DNA of 64,000 nt from Streptomyces sp. Ru62 (GTDB lineage: Bacteria > Actinomycetota > Actinomycetes > Streptomycetales > Streptomycetaceae). The notes beneath the pieces are model-generated. The model ran no database searches and was not told the origin of the DNA. It saw only the letters and a list, made by a program, of their open reading frames with translations. Positions 26,196 to 34,601 of the stretch are shown one piece after another (position 1 is the stretch's first letter; each line of letters starts with the position of its first letter). A program made the translations under genes and the position numbers. The stretch is taken from positions 62,001 to 126,000 of the forward strand of contig NZ_PQSU01000017.1 of assembly GCF_002920615.1 (NCBI RefSeq), given 5' to 3'.

Positions 26196-26603
26196 TTACT
26201 GCTGCGCCTGCCCCGGCTGCTCCTGCCCCTCCGCGGCCTGACCCTGCTGGGCGGCGATGTCCTTGCGGACCTCGTCCATGTCGAGCTTGCGGGCCTGCCC
26301 GATGAGGTCGGCGAGCATGGGCGCGGGCAGGGCGCCCGGCTGGGCGTAGACCGCGACCTGGTCGCGCACGATCATCAGCGTGGGGATCGACTGGATGTCG
26401 AACGCGGCGGCAAGCTCCGGCTGCGCCTCGGTGTCCACCTTGGCGAAGACCAGGTCGGGGTTCTCCTCGGCGGCCTTCTCGTAGACCGGCGCGAACGAAC
26501 GGCAGGGCCCGCACCAGGACGCCCAGAAGTCGATGAGAACGAACTCGTTCTCGGTGACCGTCTGGTCGAAGTTCTCCTTGGTCAGCTCCACAGTGCTGCT
26601 CAT
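26196..26603 (-). CDS. trxA: Thioredoxin
   Basis: 135 aa. Thioredoxin fold with the WCGPC active site (VLIDFWASWCGPCRSFAPVYEKAA), cis-Pro in IQSIPTLMIV, and no signal peptide, so a cytosolic disulfide reductase. The C-terminus carries a Gln/Glu-rich tail (AAQQGQAAEGQEQ) beyond the normal 108-residue domain. It is divergent from a flavoprotein disulfide reductase at 26744, and the two might share redox control. It converges with the LacI-type gene. Confidence 0.93.
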   Translation of the reverse strand: MSSTVELTKENFDQTVTENEFVLIDFWASWCGPCRSFAPVYEKAAEENPDLVFAKVDTEAQPELAAAFDIQSIPTLMIVRDQVAVYAQPGALPAPMLADLIGQARKLDMDEVRKDIAAQQGQAAEGQEQPGQAQQ

Positions 26604-26743
26604 GGCGTGATTCCCTCTTCCTGGTGTGGGGTGTGCCGACGGCGGAAACACGGCCGCCGGGCCGCCTATTCCACCCGTGCACGCCCGTGTTCCGCGCGCG
26701 TACCCGTGTGGCCACGGCGCACACCACCCACCAGACTGACTCC

Positions 26744-28174
26744 ATGACGGAAACGGAATCCATCGCTTACGACGTCGTGGTGATCGGGGGCGGGCCCGTG
26801 GGGGAGAACGTCGCCGACCGCACCCGCGCGGCCGGCCTCACCACGGCCCTCGTGGAGAGCGAACTGCTCGGCGGAGAATGCTCGTACTGGGCGTGCATGC
26901 CCAGCAAGGCCCTGCTCAGGCCGGTCATCGCACAGGCCGACGCCCGCCGCCTGCCCGGCCTCGCCCAGGCGGTCCAGGGGCCGCTCGACGCCCCGGCCGT
27001 CCTGGCCCGCCGGAACTACTTCGCCGCCGACTGGAAGGACGACGGCCAGGTCGGCTGGCTGGAGGGCACCGGCGCCGTCCTGTACCGCGGCCAGGGCCGG
27101 CTGGCCGGGCCCCGCACGGTCACGGTCACCGGCCCCGACGGCACGGTCACCACCCTCACCGCACGGCACGCCGTCGCCGTGTCCACCGGCACCAAGGCCC
27201 AGCTGCCCGACCTGCCCGGACTCGCCGACGTCAAGCCCTGGACCAGCCGTGAGGCCACCAGCGCCCAGGCGGTCCCGGGCCGGCTGATCGTCGTCGGCGG
27301 CGGTGTCGTCGCCACCGAGATGGCCACCGCCTGGCAGGCCCTCGGCTCCCGGGTCACCATGCTGGTGCGCGGCAAGGGCCTGCTGAACCGCATGGAGCCG
27401 TTCGCCGGTGAACTGGTCGCCGAGGCCCTCACCGAGGCGGGCGTCGACCTGCGCACCGGCACCTCCGTGGAGTCCGTCAGCCGCGAGAACGGCACGGTCG
27501 TGGCCGTCACCTCCGCCGGCGACCGGATCGAGGGCGACGAGATCCTCTTCGCCACCGGCCGCGTCCCGCACACCGGCGACATCGGCCTGGAGACCGTCGG
27601 CCTGGAACCCGGCTCCTGGCTGGACGTCGACGACAGCCTGCGCGTGACCGGCACCGACTGGCTGTACGCGGTCGGCGACGTCAACCACCGCGCGCTCCTC
27701 ACCCATCAGGGCAAGTACCAGGCCCGCATCGCCGGGGCCGCCATCGCCGCCCGCGCCACCGGCAGCGCGGTGACGGAGGAGCCCTGGGGCGCCCACACCG
27801 CCACCGCCGACCACCACGCCGTACCCCAGGTCGTCTTCACCGACCCGGAGGCCGCCGCGGTCGGGCTCTCCCTCGCCGAGGCCGAACAGGCCGGCCACCG
27901 GGTCCGCGCCGTCGACGTGGAGTTCTCCGCGGTCGCGGGCGCCGGCCTGTACGGCGACGGCTACAAGGGCCGCGCCCGGATGGTCGTGGACCTGGAGGAC
28001 GAGATCCTGCGCGGGGTCACCTTCGTCGGCCCCGGCGTCGGCGAGCTCATCCACTCGGCCACCGTCGCGGTCGCCGGACACGTCCCGGTCAGCCGGCTGT
28101 GGCACGTCGTCCCGTCGTACCCGACGCTGAGCGAGGTGTGGCTGCGGCTGCTGGAGGCCTACCGGGACAACTGA
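26744..28174 (+). CDS. Dihydrolipoamide-dehydrogenase-like pyridine nucleotide-disulfide oxidoreductase
   Basis: 476 aa from ATG 26744. FAD motif VVVIGGGPVGENVA, redox-active disulfide GGECSYWACMPSKALL (Cys46, Cys51), NAD motif LIVVGGGVVATEMATAW, and second FAD motif WLYAVGDVNHRALLTHQGKYQA. In true lipoamide dehydrogenase the C-terminus reads HxHPTLSE with a catalytic His; here it is PSYPTLSE, with Tyr459 in place of the His and Glu464 kept. That points to another substrate (quinone, metal or low-molecular-weight disulfide) rather than lipoamide. No acyltransferase genes lie nearby. Stop codons of this gene and def are 8 nt apart. Confidence 0.88.
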   Translation: MTETESIAYDVVVIGGGPVGENVADRTRAAGLTTALVESELLGGECSYWACMPSKALLRPVIAQADARRLPGLAQAVQGPLDAPAVLARRNYFAADWKDDGQVGWLEGTGAVLYRGQGRLAGPRTVTVTGPDGTVTTLTARHAVAVSTGTKAQLPDLPGLADVKPWTSREATSAQAVPGRLIVVGGGVVATEMATAWQALGSRVTMLVRGKGLLNRMEPFAGELVAEALTEAGVDLRTGTSVESVSRENGTVVAVTSAGDRIEGDEILFATGRVPHTGDIGLETVGLEPGSWLDVDDSLRVTGTDWLYAVGDVNHRALLTHQGKYQARIAGAAIAARATGSAVTEEPWGAHTATADHHAVPQVVFTDPEAAAVGLSLAEAEQAGHRVRAVDVEFSAVAGAGLYGDGYKGRARMVVDLEDEILRGVTFVGPGVGELIHSATVAVAGHVPVSRLWHVVPSYPTLSEVWLRLLEAYRDN

Positions 28175-28182
28175 GCGGCAGC

Positions 28183-28827
28183 CTACGGCAGTTCGAAGCC
28201 CAGGGCCTCGGCCGCCGCGTCCGGCGTCGGCTGGGCCCACAGGGCCGCCACCGCCTCGTTGGTGGACAGCGAGCGCGGCTCCGCGCGGTCCAGGTAGAGC
28301 GTGCCGTCGAGGTGGTCCGTCTCGTGCTGCACGATCCGGGCCGGCCAGCCGGTGAACACCTCGTCCAGCGCGCGGCCCCGCTCGTCCGCGCCGCGCAGCC
28401 GCACCTGGGCGTGCCGGGCCACCACCGCCTGCCAGCCCGGCACGCTCAGACAGCCCTCGAAGAAGGCGGCCCTGGCGGTGCCGACGGGCTCGTACGACGG
28501 GTTGACCAGGACCCGGAAGGGCTGCGGCACCCGGCCCCGGGCGACCGCCACCTCCTCCGGTACCGGCGCAGGGTCCTCGATGACCGCGATCCGCAGCGGC
28601 ACACCGACCTGCGGGGCGGCGAGACCCACACCGGGGGCCGCGTGCATGGTGACGCGCAGGGCCTCGACGAACCGGGCGAGCAGCGCGGGGCCGAGCTGGC
28701 CGTCGTACGGCTCGGTGCCGCGCCGCAGCACCGGCTGTCCGGCCGCGACGATGGGCAAGGGGCCGCCGGCGGCGAGGAGTTCCTCGACCCGCTCGGCGAG
28801 CGGTGCGTGATCACGGGGAGGTGCCAT
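28183..28827 (-). CDS. def: Peptide deformylase
   Basis: 214 aa from ATG 28827. All three motifs are present: GVGLAAPQVG, FEGCLSVPGW and the metal-binding QHETDHLDG (HExxH), with the zinc/iron Cys in EGCLS. It removes the formyl group from nascent peptides. Streptomyces usually encode several deformylases. This one has a longer N-terminus (about 40 residues before PIVAAGQPVLR) and stands apart from fmt, so it is an accessory copy. Confidence 0.93.
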   Translation of the reverse strand: MAPPRDHAPLAERVEELLAAGGPLPIVAAGQPVLRRGTEPYDGQLGPALLARFVEALRVTMHAAPGVGLAAPQVGVPLRIAVIEDPAPVPEEVAVARGRVPQPFRVLVNPSYEPVGTARAAFFEGCLSVPGWQAVVARHAQVRLRGADERGRALDEVFTGWPARIVQHETDHLDGTLYLDRAEPRSLSTNEAVAALWAQPTPDAAAEALGFELP

Positions 28828-28960
28828 CGCGTCAGGATGCCACGCCCGCCCGCCGCCCCCTGTGGCACAGGTCACCAACACCCCGGGGAACTCAGCCCTT
28901 TCGCGGTCCGACTACTGGACCGCCCTCGCTTTTCACACCGAGCCCCGGAGAAGCCCGCCG

Positions 28961-30361
28961 ATGACCACCGCTCCCCCGGCCACCCCGGCCGAGGCGTCCC
29001 GCCCCGCCACCCGCGGCCGCTGGGCACCCCTGCGCCCCCTCGTGCTGCGTCTGCACTTCTACGCCGGCGTGCTCGTCGCCCCCTTCCTGCTGGTCGCCGC
29101 CGTCACCGGCCTGCTGTACGCGGGCTCCTTCCAGGCGGAGAAGCTCGTGTACGGCCATGAGCTGACCGTTCCGGCCGGCGAGCGCGAGCTGCCCGTCTCC
29201 GCCCAGGTGGCCGCCGCCCGCAAGGCCCACCCGCAGGGCACCGTCGCGGCCGTCCGGCCCGCCCCCGAGCCCGGCGCCACGACCCGGGTGCTGCTCACCG
29301 GGGTCGAGGGCGTCGACCCGGAGCACACCCTCGCCGTGTTCGTGGACCCGTACACCGGCACGGTCCGTGGCGCCCTGGAACAGTACGGTTCGACGGGCGC
29401 GCTGCCCCTGCGCACCTGGATCGACGAGCTGCACCGCGATCTGCACCTGGGCGAGACCGGCCGGCTCTACAGCGAGCTGGCCGCCAGCTGGCTGTGGGTG
29501 ATCGCGGGCGGCGGTCTGGTGCTGTGGTTCTCCCGGCGCCGCGCCCTGCGCAGGGTGCGCGGCACCAGTGGCCGGCGCCGCACCCTCGGCCTGCACGGCA
29601 CCGTCGGCGTCTGGACCGCCGCCGGGTTCCTGTTCCTGTCCGCGACCGGCCTGACCTGGTCGGCGTACGCCGGCGCGAACATCGACGAGCTGCGCACCTC
29701 GCTCGGCCAGGCCACCCCGTCCGTCTCGACGGCCGCGGCCGGCGGCGACCACGCGGGCCACGGCCGGGCGGCCTCCGCAGGCGGCACGGCCGAGCACGGG
29801 GTGGGCCTGGACCGGGTCCTCGCCGCGGCCCGCGCGAAGGGGCTCGGCGACCCGGTGGAGATCGTGCCGCCCGCGGACGCCGACAGCGCCTACGTGGTCC
29901 GGCAGATCCAGCGGAGCTGGCCCGAGAAGCAGGACTCCGTCGCCGTCGACCCCGCCACCGGCCGGGTCACCGACGAACTCCGGTTCGCCGACCACCCGCT
30001 GCTCGCCAAGCTCACCCGCTGGGGCATCGACCTGCACACCGGCGTCCTCTTCGGGCTCGTCAACCAGATCGCCCTCGCGCTGCTCGCGCTCGCCCTGATC
30101 CTGCTCGTCGTCTGGGGTTACCGCATGTGGTGGCAGCGCGGCCGGGGCACCGCCTTCGGCCGGCCGATCCCGCGCGGCGCCTGGGCGGAGGTGCCGCCGT
30201 ACCTCCTCGTGCCGGCGCTCGCGGCCGTCGCCGTACTCGGCTGGTTCGTGCCGCTGCTCGGCGTCCCGCTGGCCTGTTTCCTCGCCGTCGACATCCTCCT
30301 CGGCGAGATCGCGCACCGGCGCGGGCGCCGCGCCCACGGGAGTGTCGGTGGCGTGAAGTAG
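28961..30361 (+). CDS. PepSY-associated transmembrane protein
   Basis: 466 aa. Four membrane spans at about 26-50, 175-193, 213-232 and 367-388, plus hydrophobic C-terminal segments at 405-440. Two PepSY-type extracytoplasmic regions lie between them. HFYAGVLVAPFLLVAAVTGLLY and ELHRDLHLGETGRLYSELAASWLW are the usual PepSY_TM blocks with conserved His. The second loop has a His-rich stretch (GGDHAGHGRAASAGG, then AEHGVG) that could bind metal. Such proteins are tied to iron-siderophore reduction or to peptidase inhibition. A BlaI/M56 pair follows 54 nt downstream, probably one operon. Confidence 0.85.
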   Translation: MTTAPPATPAEASRPATRGRWAPLRPLVLRLHFYAGVLVAPFLLVAAVTGLLYAGSFQAEKLVYGHELTVPAGERELPVSAQVAAARKAHPQGTVAAVRPAPEPGATTRVLLTGVEGVDPEHTLAVFVDPYTGTVRGALEQYGSTGALPLRTWIDELHRDLHLGETGRLYSELAASWLWVIAGGGLVLWFSRRRALRRVRGTSGRRRTLGLHGTVGVWTAAGFLFLSATGLTWSAYAGANIDELRTSLGQATPSVSTAAAGGDHAGHGRAASAGGTAEHGVGLDRVLAAARAKGLGDPVEIVPPADADSAYVVRQIQRSWPEKQDSVAVDPATGRVTDELRFADHPLLAKLTRWGIDLHTGVLFGLVNQIALALLALALILLVVWGYRMWWQRGRGTAFGRPIPRGAWAEVPPYLLVPALAAVAVLGWFVPLLGVPLACFLAVDILLGEIAHRRGRRAHGSVGGVK

Positions 30362-30414
30362 CGTGGAACGGCGGGTGAGCGAGCGACGCGAGACGGACGG
30401 GGGAGGAACCACGG

Positions 30415-30813
30415 ATGACGAGGGAAGGCGGCCGGGCCCGGCGGCGCGGGCAGGGGGAGCTGGAGGGCCAGGTCCTCGGCGCGCTGCGCGAGGCGGACGG
30501 ACCGGTCACCGCGGCCTGGGTGCAGCAGCGCCTCGGCGGCGACCTCGCCTACACCACCGTCGTCACCATCCTGACCCGGCTGCTCGCCAAGGACGTCGTC
30601 TCCCGGGAACGGCACGGGCGGTCCTTCCGGTGGACGCCGACGGCCGACGTGGCCCGGCTGGCCGCGCTGCGCATGCGCCGCCTGCTGGACGGCGAGCGGG
30701 ACCGTGAGGCGGTCCTCGCCAGCTTCGTCACCGCCCTGCCGCCCGGCGACGAGCAGGTGCTGCGGGCCCTGCTCGACATTCCCGGGCCGGACGCCGGCGG
30801 CACGGAGGACTGA
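30415..30813 (+). CDS. BlaI/MecI/CopY-family repressor
   Basis: 132 aa. Winged helix: LEGQVLGALREADGPVTAAWVQQRL, LAYTTVVTILTRLLAKDVVSRERHGRSFRW, with the YTTVxTxLxRLxxKGxxxR pattern of BlaI/CopY repressors, then a dimerisation helix. In other bacteria such repressors are cut by a BlaR1-type metalloprotease; here the M56 peptidase gene follows at once (6 nt after the stop). It likely controls this small operon and perhaps the PepSY gene. Confidence 0.9.
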   Translation: MTREGGRARRRGQGELEGQVLGALREADGPVTAAWVQQRLGGDLAYTTVVTILTRLLAKDVVSRERHGRSFRWTPTADVARLAALRMRRLLDGERDREAVLASFVTALPPGDEQVLRALLDIPGPDAGGTED

Positions 30814-30819
30814 CCGCTC

Positions 30820-31761
30820 ATGGGGGTCTTCGTCTTCCTGCCGCTGGTGCTGCCGCTGTCCGCGTGGCCGGTCGCCCGGCTCGCCGAGACCAGGCTGCAC
30901 CCGCGCACCGCGACCCGGCTGCTGACCGCGGTCGCCGTCGTCATGGCCGGGTGCAGCACGCTGTGCCTGGCCCTGCTCATGGTGGTCGGCACCGCCCAAC
31001 TGCCCGGCAACCCGCTGCCGGACGGCTGGTCCGACCCTGAGGTGCGGGCCGCCGTCCCGCACGACGAGGTGGCCGGCCGGGCCGCCATTCCCGCGCTCGC
31101 GGTGGTTGCCGCCGCCTGCGCCCGCACCCTGTGGCGGCACCACCGGGTCACCCGCCGCGCCCACCGCGCGCTCGCCGGGGTGCCGGGGTCGACGGTCGCG
31201 GTCCTCCCGGACAGCGCACCGTACGCCTACGCCCTCCCCGGGAGCCGCAGCCGGGGGCGGGGCCGGATCGCCGTCAGCACGGCCCTGCTGGCCGGGCTGG
31301 CGCCCGCCGAGCGGCGCGCCCTGTTCGCCCACGAGCGCGCCCATCTGTCCGCCCGTCACCACCGCCACCTGCTCGCCGCGCACCTGGCGGCCCGAGCCAA
31401 CCCGTTCCTGAGACCGCTGCGTACGGCCGTCGTCTACACGGCCGAGCGCTGGGCGGACGAGGAGGCGGCCCGCGCGGTCGGCGACCGGCGCACGGTCGCC
31501 CGCGCCATCGGCAAGGCGGCCCTGCTGTCCCCGCGCACACCGGTGCCGACCGTGGCCGCGCTGGCGGCGACCGGTCCCGTGCCGCGCCGGGTGGCCGCGC
31601 TGCTGGCCCCCGCTCCCGCGGCCCGGACCTGGCCGTCGGCGTTCACCTCGGTCGGCCTGGCCGCCTGGGGCGCCGCCGCCGGGGCGCTGGTGTCGGCGAT
31701 GTCCTCGGCGAACTCCGCTGTCACCCTGTTCCTGATCCTGCACGCGGCGACACCGCTGTGA
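30820..31761 (+). CDS. M56-family membrane metallopeptidase (BlaR1-like, no sensor domain)
   Basis: 313 aa. Membrane spans near the N-terminus (2-20, 33-58, 86-104) and at the C-terminus (265-305). The zinc site is LFAHERAHLSARHHRHLL (HExxH) with a downstream Glu in YTAERWADEEAARAV. BlaR1 and MecR1 have an extra extracytoplasmic penicillin-binding sensor; it is absent here, as is usual for the Streptomyces M56 proteins paired with BlaI-type repressors. The signal that activates it is unknown. Confidence 0.9.
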   Translation: MGVFVFLPLVLPLSAWPVARLAETRLHPRTATRLLTAVAVVMAGCSTLCLALLMVVGTAQLPGNPLPDGWSDPEVRAAVPHDEVAGRAAIPALAVVAAACARTLWRHHRVTRRAHRALAGVPGSTVAVLPDSAPYAYALPGSRSRGRGRIAVSTALLAGLAPAERRALFAHERAHLSARHHRHLLAAHLAARANPFLRPLRTAVVYTAERWADEEAARAVGDRRTVARAIGKAALLSPRTPVPTVAALAATGPVPRRVAALLAPAPAARTWPSAFTSVGLAAWGAAAGALVSAMSSANSAVTLFLILHAATPL

Positions 31762-31863
31762 CGAGGAAGGCGCTGGGGCGGCCGCGGCCGGACCGCACGG
31801 GCTGATGTCGGTTTCCGCAGGCACCTCGGGACCGTTCGAGAGCCCGAGGGGGGCGGCCGGGCT

Positions 31864-31886
31864 GCCACCTCTCGGTGACAGGTGGC
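31864..31886. terminator. Hairpin between convergent genes
   Basis: GCCACCT (31864-31870) and AGGTGGC (31880-31886) pair around a 9-nt loop, directly before the stop of the minus-strand MarR gene and about 100 nt past the M56 stop. It can serve either side. Confidence 0.45.
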
Positions 31887-31887
31887 C

Positions 31888-32337
31888 CTACCGCCGCCGC
31901 AGGCCGGCCAGCTCCGCGTCGGCCCGCTCGGTGAGCAGGGCGAGCACGCGGCCGGCCGCCGCCCGGTCCTCCTCGGGGATGCCCGCGTACAGCCGGGCGG
32001 AGACCGCCGCGGCCTCGGCGGAGCTGGTGGTGTACACCGTGCGCCCCGCGTCCGTGAGCCGCAAGGCGGAGGGGCCCTCGGGGGTGAGCAGGCCGGCGGC
32101 CGTCAGGTCCCCGATCGTGCGCTGGGCGTCGCTCTCGTCGACCCTCACCGTGCCGACGACGCCGTCCACCAGGGCGGCCCGCTCGACCGGCCCGTCCGCG
32201 AGGGCCGCGAGGCGCAGCGCGACGGACTGGAGGAAGGAGATGCCGTGGGGGGCGAGGACGCGCTCCAGGACGGCGCGCAGGGCGTAGTGGGCGAGGCCGA
32301 TGACCCGGCTGTCGACGCGGGGTGCGGTGGTGGTCAT
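31888..32337 (-). CDS. MarR-type regulator, second of a tandem pair
   Basis: 149 aa. All-helical with a winged-helix pattern: LAHYALRAVLERVLAPHGISFLQSVALRLAALADGPVERAALVDGV, DESDAQRTIGDLTAAGLLT, LRLTDAGRTVY. The recognition helix is less canonical than in the partner protein. The ATG overlaps the stop of the upstream MarR gene (ATGA), so both are made together and might form a heterodimer or act in sequence. Confidence 0.8.
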   Translation of the reverse strand: MTTTAPRVDSRVIGLAHYALRAVLERVLAPHGISFLQSVALRLAALADGPVERAALVDGVVGTVRVDESDAQRTIGDLTAAGLLTPEGPSALRLTDAGRTVYTTSSAEAAAVSARLYAGIPEEDRAAAGRVLALLTERADAELAGLRRR

Positions 32338-32822
32338 GACTGCTCCGTCTCGTGATCGGTGGTGCCGAACGGGTCAAGCGGTGCGTCGAGCAGGGTCGTC
32401 AGTTCCCGGGTGAACGTCCGGGCGCGCGGGCTGTCGGGTCCGCCGAGGGGTGCCAGCAGCTGGCGAAGCAGTCCTTGGACGACGTCGATCGCCTTCCGGG
32501 TGGTCTCGCGGCCCCGCTCGGTGAGCGCGAGCTGGACCGCCCGCGGGTCGGCCGGGTCCCGGGTGCGTTCGAGGAGACCGGCCGCTTCCAGGCCCCGGGC
32601 GAGTTTGGAGACGTACAGGGCCTCCAGGCCGGTGTGGTCGGCGAGGCGGCGCTGGCTGGGACGCAGTCCGGAGCGCTGCATGCCGTACAGCGACGCCACC
32701 AGGGAGTACTGCGCGTGGGTCAGTCCGAGCGGGGCCACCGCTCGGTCCACCGCGACCCGCCACTTCATCGACAGCCGCCACACCAGGAAACCGGGCGTTG
32801 CTCCTTCGGACACCTTGCTCAT
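32334..32822 (-). CDS. MarR-family regulator, first of a tandem pair
   Basis: 162 aa from ATG 32822; a TACTGT box 7 nt upstream indicates a leaderless start. Typical MarR: LGLTHAQYSLVASLYGMQ, RLADHTGLEALYVSKLARGLEAAGLLERTRDPADPRAVQLALTERG, including the wing DPADPRAV. An inverted repeat in its promoter is the likely self-operator. No enzyme or efflux gene is co-transcribed, so the targets may be elsewhere or be the CtaG/DUF2243 genes. Confidence 0.92.
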   Translation of the reverse strand: MSKVSEGATPGFLVWRLSMKWRVAVDRAVAPLGLTHAQYSLVASLYGMQRSGLRPSQRRLADHTGLEALYVSKLARGLEAAGLLERTRDPADPRAVQLALTERGRETTRKAIDVVQGLLRQLLAPLGGPDSPRARTFTRELTTLLDAPLDPFGTTDHETEQS

Positions 32823-32829
32823 GGCCGAT

Positions 32830-32851
32830 ACAGTACATGGCTACTATGTAC
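32830..32851 (-). promoter_or_regulatory. MarR promoter and operator
   Basis: Minus-strand -10 TACTGT (32830-32835) overlaps the inverted repeat GTACAT-N7-ATGTAC (32833-32851). The 13-mer TACATGGCTACTA is also directly repeated with a 15-bp period to about 32862. A MarR dimer bound here would cover the promoter. Confidence 0.65.
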
Positions 32852-32936
32852 ATGGCTACTAAGTTCTGCCCCGCCTGGCCCTCGCCCACCTCCTGGCCAT
32901 GTCGACCGGCGTGGCTACCGCATGCCTCCCGCGCGC

Positions 32937-33767
32937 CTACCGCGCAGGGCGCACCGCGCGCCCCGCGACCGCGCCGCGTGCGGGGCGCCAGGTGGCGACC
33001 AGGGCCGCCGCCAGCAGGAGTTCGGCGATGTCGCCGCCGTAGTACATGAGCTCGGCAGCGCCCTGGACCTGGGTGACCGGAGCGTCGACGGCCACCCCGA
33101 AACCGCCGTACATCAGTTGCGCGACGCTCGCGTGCACGGCGATGGCGCAGCCCAGGCAGACCAGCCGGGCCCGGACACCGGGGCGGGCCGGGGCGGGATC
33201 GGGCCCGGCGACGGCGTGCGCGAACAGGCAGCCCGCCAGCAGGAAGTGCGCGTGCAGCAGCCAGTGTCTGGCCGGGCGGGCCGTGACGGCGTCGTACAGC
33301 GGGGTGAAGTACAGCGGCGCGAGGCTGCCGGTGGACAGCAGCAGACCGGTCACCGGGTGGGCGAGCAGGCGGGCCGGGCCGCTGTGCAGGAACGCGGTGA
33401 GGCGGCGGGCACGGGGTGCGGGCAGGGCGCGCAGCACGAGGGTCGCCGGGGCGCCGAGCACCAGGGCGAGCGGCGCGTACATGCCGATGAGCAGGTGCTG
33501 GGCCATGTGGCCGCGCAAGTCACCGTGGGCGAAGGCGGCGAGGGGAGGCAGCACCGCCGCCGCCAGCAGGAGGAGGCCCGCGCAGAAACCGGCCGTGCGC
33601 CAGGGGTTCCAGCCCCGCACGGGGTTCCGGCGGCGCACCCGGCGCGCCAGCAGCAGATAGCCGCACGCGCACGCCAGCAGGGCCAGGGCCGGGAGCAGGA
33701 TCCCCAGCACGCCGCCGCCCTCCGCGTGATGCGGATGCGTGTGCATGTGCGGGGTGCTGCCGCCCAT
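32937..33767 (-). CDS. CtaG-type cytochrome c oxidase assembly membrane protein
   Basis: 276 aa with about seven membrane spans. It starts MGGSTPHMHTHPHHA, a Met/His-rich N-terminus that could bind copper. Family marks: FAHGDLRGHMAQHLLIGMYAPL, PLYFTPLYDAVT, RHWLLHAHFLLAGCLFAHAV and a C-terminal MYYGGDIAELLLAAALV. Caa3_CtaG proteins act in copper delivery to haem-copper oxidases. The ATG shares a base with the stop of the DUF2243 gene (TGATG), so the two are coupled and likely work together. Confidence 0.9.
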   Translation of the reverse strand: MGGSTPHMHTHPHHAEGGGVLGILLPALALLACACGYLLLARRVRRRNPVRGWNPWRTAGFCAGLLLLAAAVLPPLAAFAHGDLRGHMAQHLLIGMYAPLALVLGAPATLVLRALPAPRARRLTAFLHSGPARLLAHPVTGLLLSTGSLAPLYFTPLYDAVTARPARHWLLHAHFLLAGCLFAHAVAGPDPAPARPGVRARLVCLGCAIAVHASVAQLMYGGFGVAVDAPVTQVQGAAELMYYGGDIAELLLAAALVATWRPARGAVAGRAVRPAR

Positions 33768-34327
33768 CAGACGGCGTGCCCCGGCCGTGCGGCGCGGGGC
33801 GCGGCCGGATCGAAGGGCCGGGCGCCGCGCCGCAGGAGCATGCCGCCCGCCAGCAGCAGCGCGCCGAACACGAGGAAGCCGATGTCCCACCACACCTGGT
33901 GGGGACCGCCGCGGACGTGGTGGATGCCCAGGACGTGGTGGTCGAGAACGCCCTCCACGAGGTTGAACAGACCCCAGCCGGACAGGACCCAGCCCCAGAG
34001 CACCCGTGAGCCCCACACCTGGCGCCGGCCGGTGGTCACCCGGGCGTACAGGACGGCGAGACCGCCCAGGACGGCGAGCCAGCAGACGGTGTGGAAGACG
34101 CCGTCCCACACGGTGTTCATCTCCAGCCCGGAGACGGTGTGCGGGTCGTAGTACCTCACCCCGATGTGGTCGTGGTCGGTGCTGGTGAGCATGTGGTGCC
34201 ACTGGAGGAGCTGGTGGAGCAGGATCCCGTCGACGAATCCGCCGAGCCCCACTCCCAGCAGCAGGCCGGGCAGTCGGAGACTGGGTGGCGCGGTCTGGGC
34301 TCCGGCCTCGCGCACGGTGGTCGTCAT
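33767..34327 (-). CDS. DUF2243 membrane protein
   Basis: 186 aa from ATG 34327 (GAGGAG just upstream). Four or five membrane spans with the DUF2243 signatures GLGGFVDGILLHQLLQWHHML, WDGVFHTVCWLAVLGG, LWGWVLSGWGLFNLVEGVLDHHVLGIHH and WWDIGFLVFGALLLAGG. Many conserved His and Trp residues suggest metal or haem binding. Its role is unknown; the one-base overlap with the CtaG gene suggests a part in copper or oxidase assembly. The 274-nt spacer upstream (34328-34601) carries only short direct repeats of CTCGGTCGGT. Confidence 0.9.
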   Translation of the reverse strand: MTTTVREAGAQTAPPSLRLPGLLLGVGLGGFVDGILLHQLLQWHHMLTSTDHDHIGVRYYDPHTVSGLEMNTVWDGVFHTVCWLAVLGGLAVLYARVTTGRRQVWGSRVLWGWVLSGWGLFNLVEGVLDHHVLGIHHVRGGPHQVWWDIGFLVFGALLLAGGMLLRRGARPFDPAAPRAARPGHAV

Positions 34328-34601
34328 CGCTCCTCGTCTCGGTCGGTTCCTCGGTCGGTCCCCCGGTCGAGCGGGTACGGCAGCGGCTGCCCTACGAGAG
34401 CTACCAGCTCCCCGGCTCCGCCGCTGCGGCACACTCGGCCATCTGTGCCCAGGCGGGCGCCGCGGCGACGGAACCGGCCGGCCGGAACACGTCCTCTCAT
34501 GCCGTCCGCCCGCCAGGGGTACCCGCCCGGCACGGGAGGAACCCGCACGCCCGCGAGGGCGCGGGTGCCTGCGACGGCTCGGACGGAAGGGCGACGGACC
34601 C

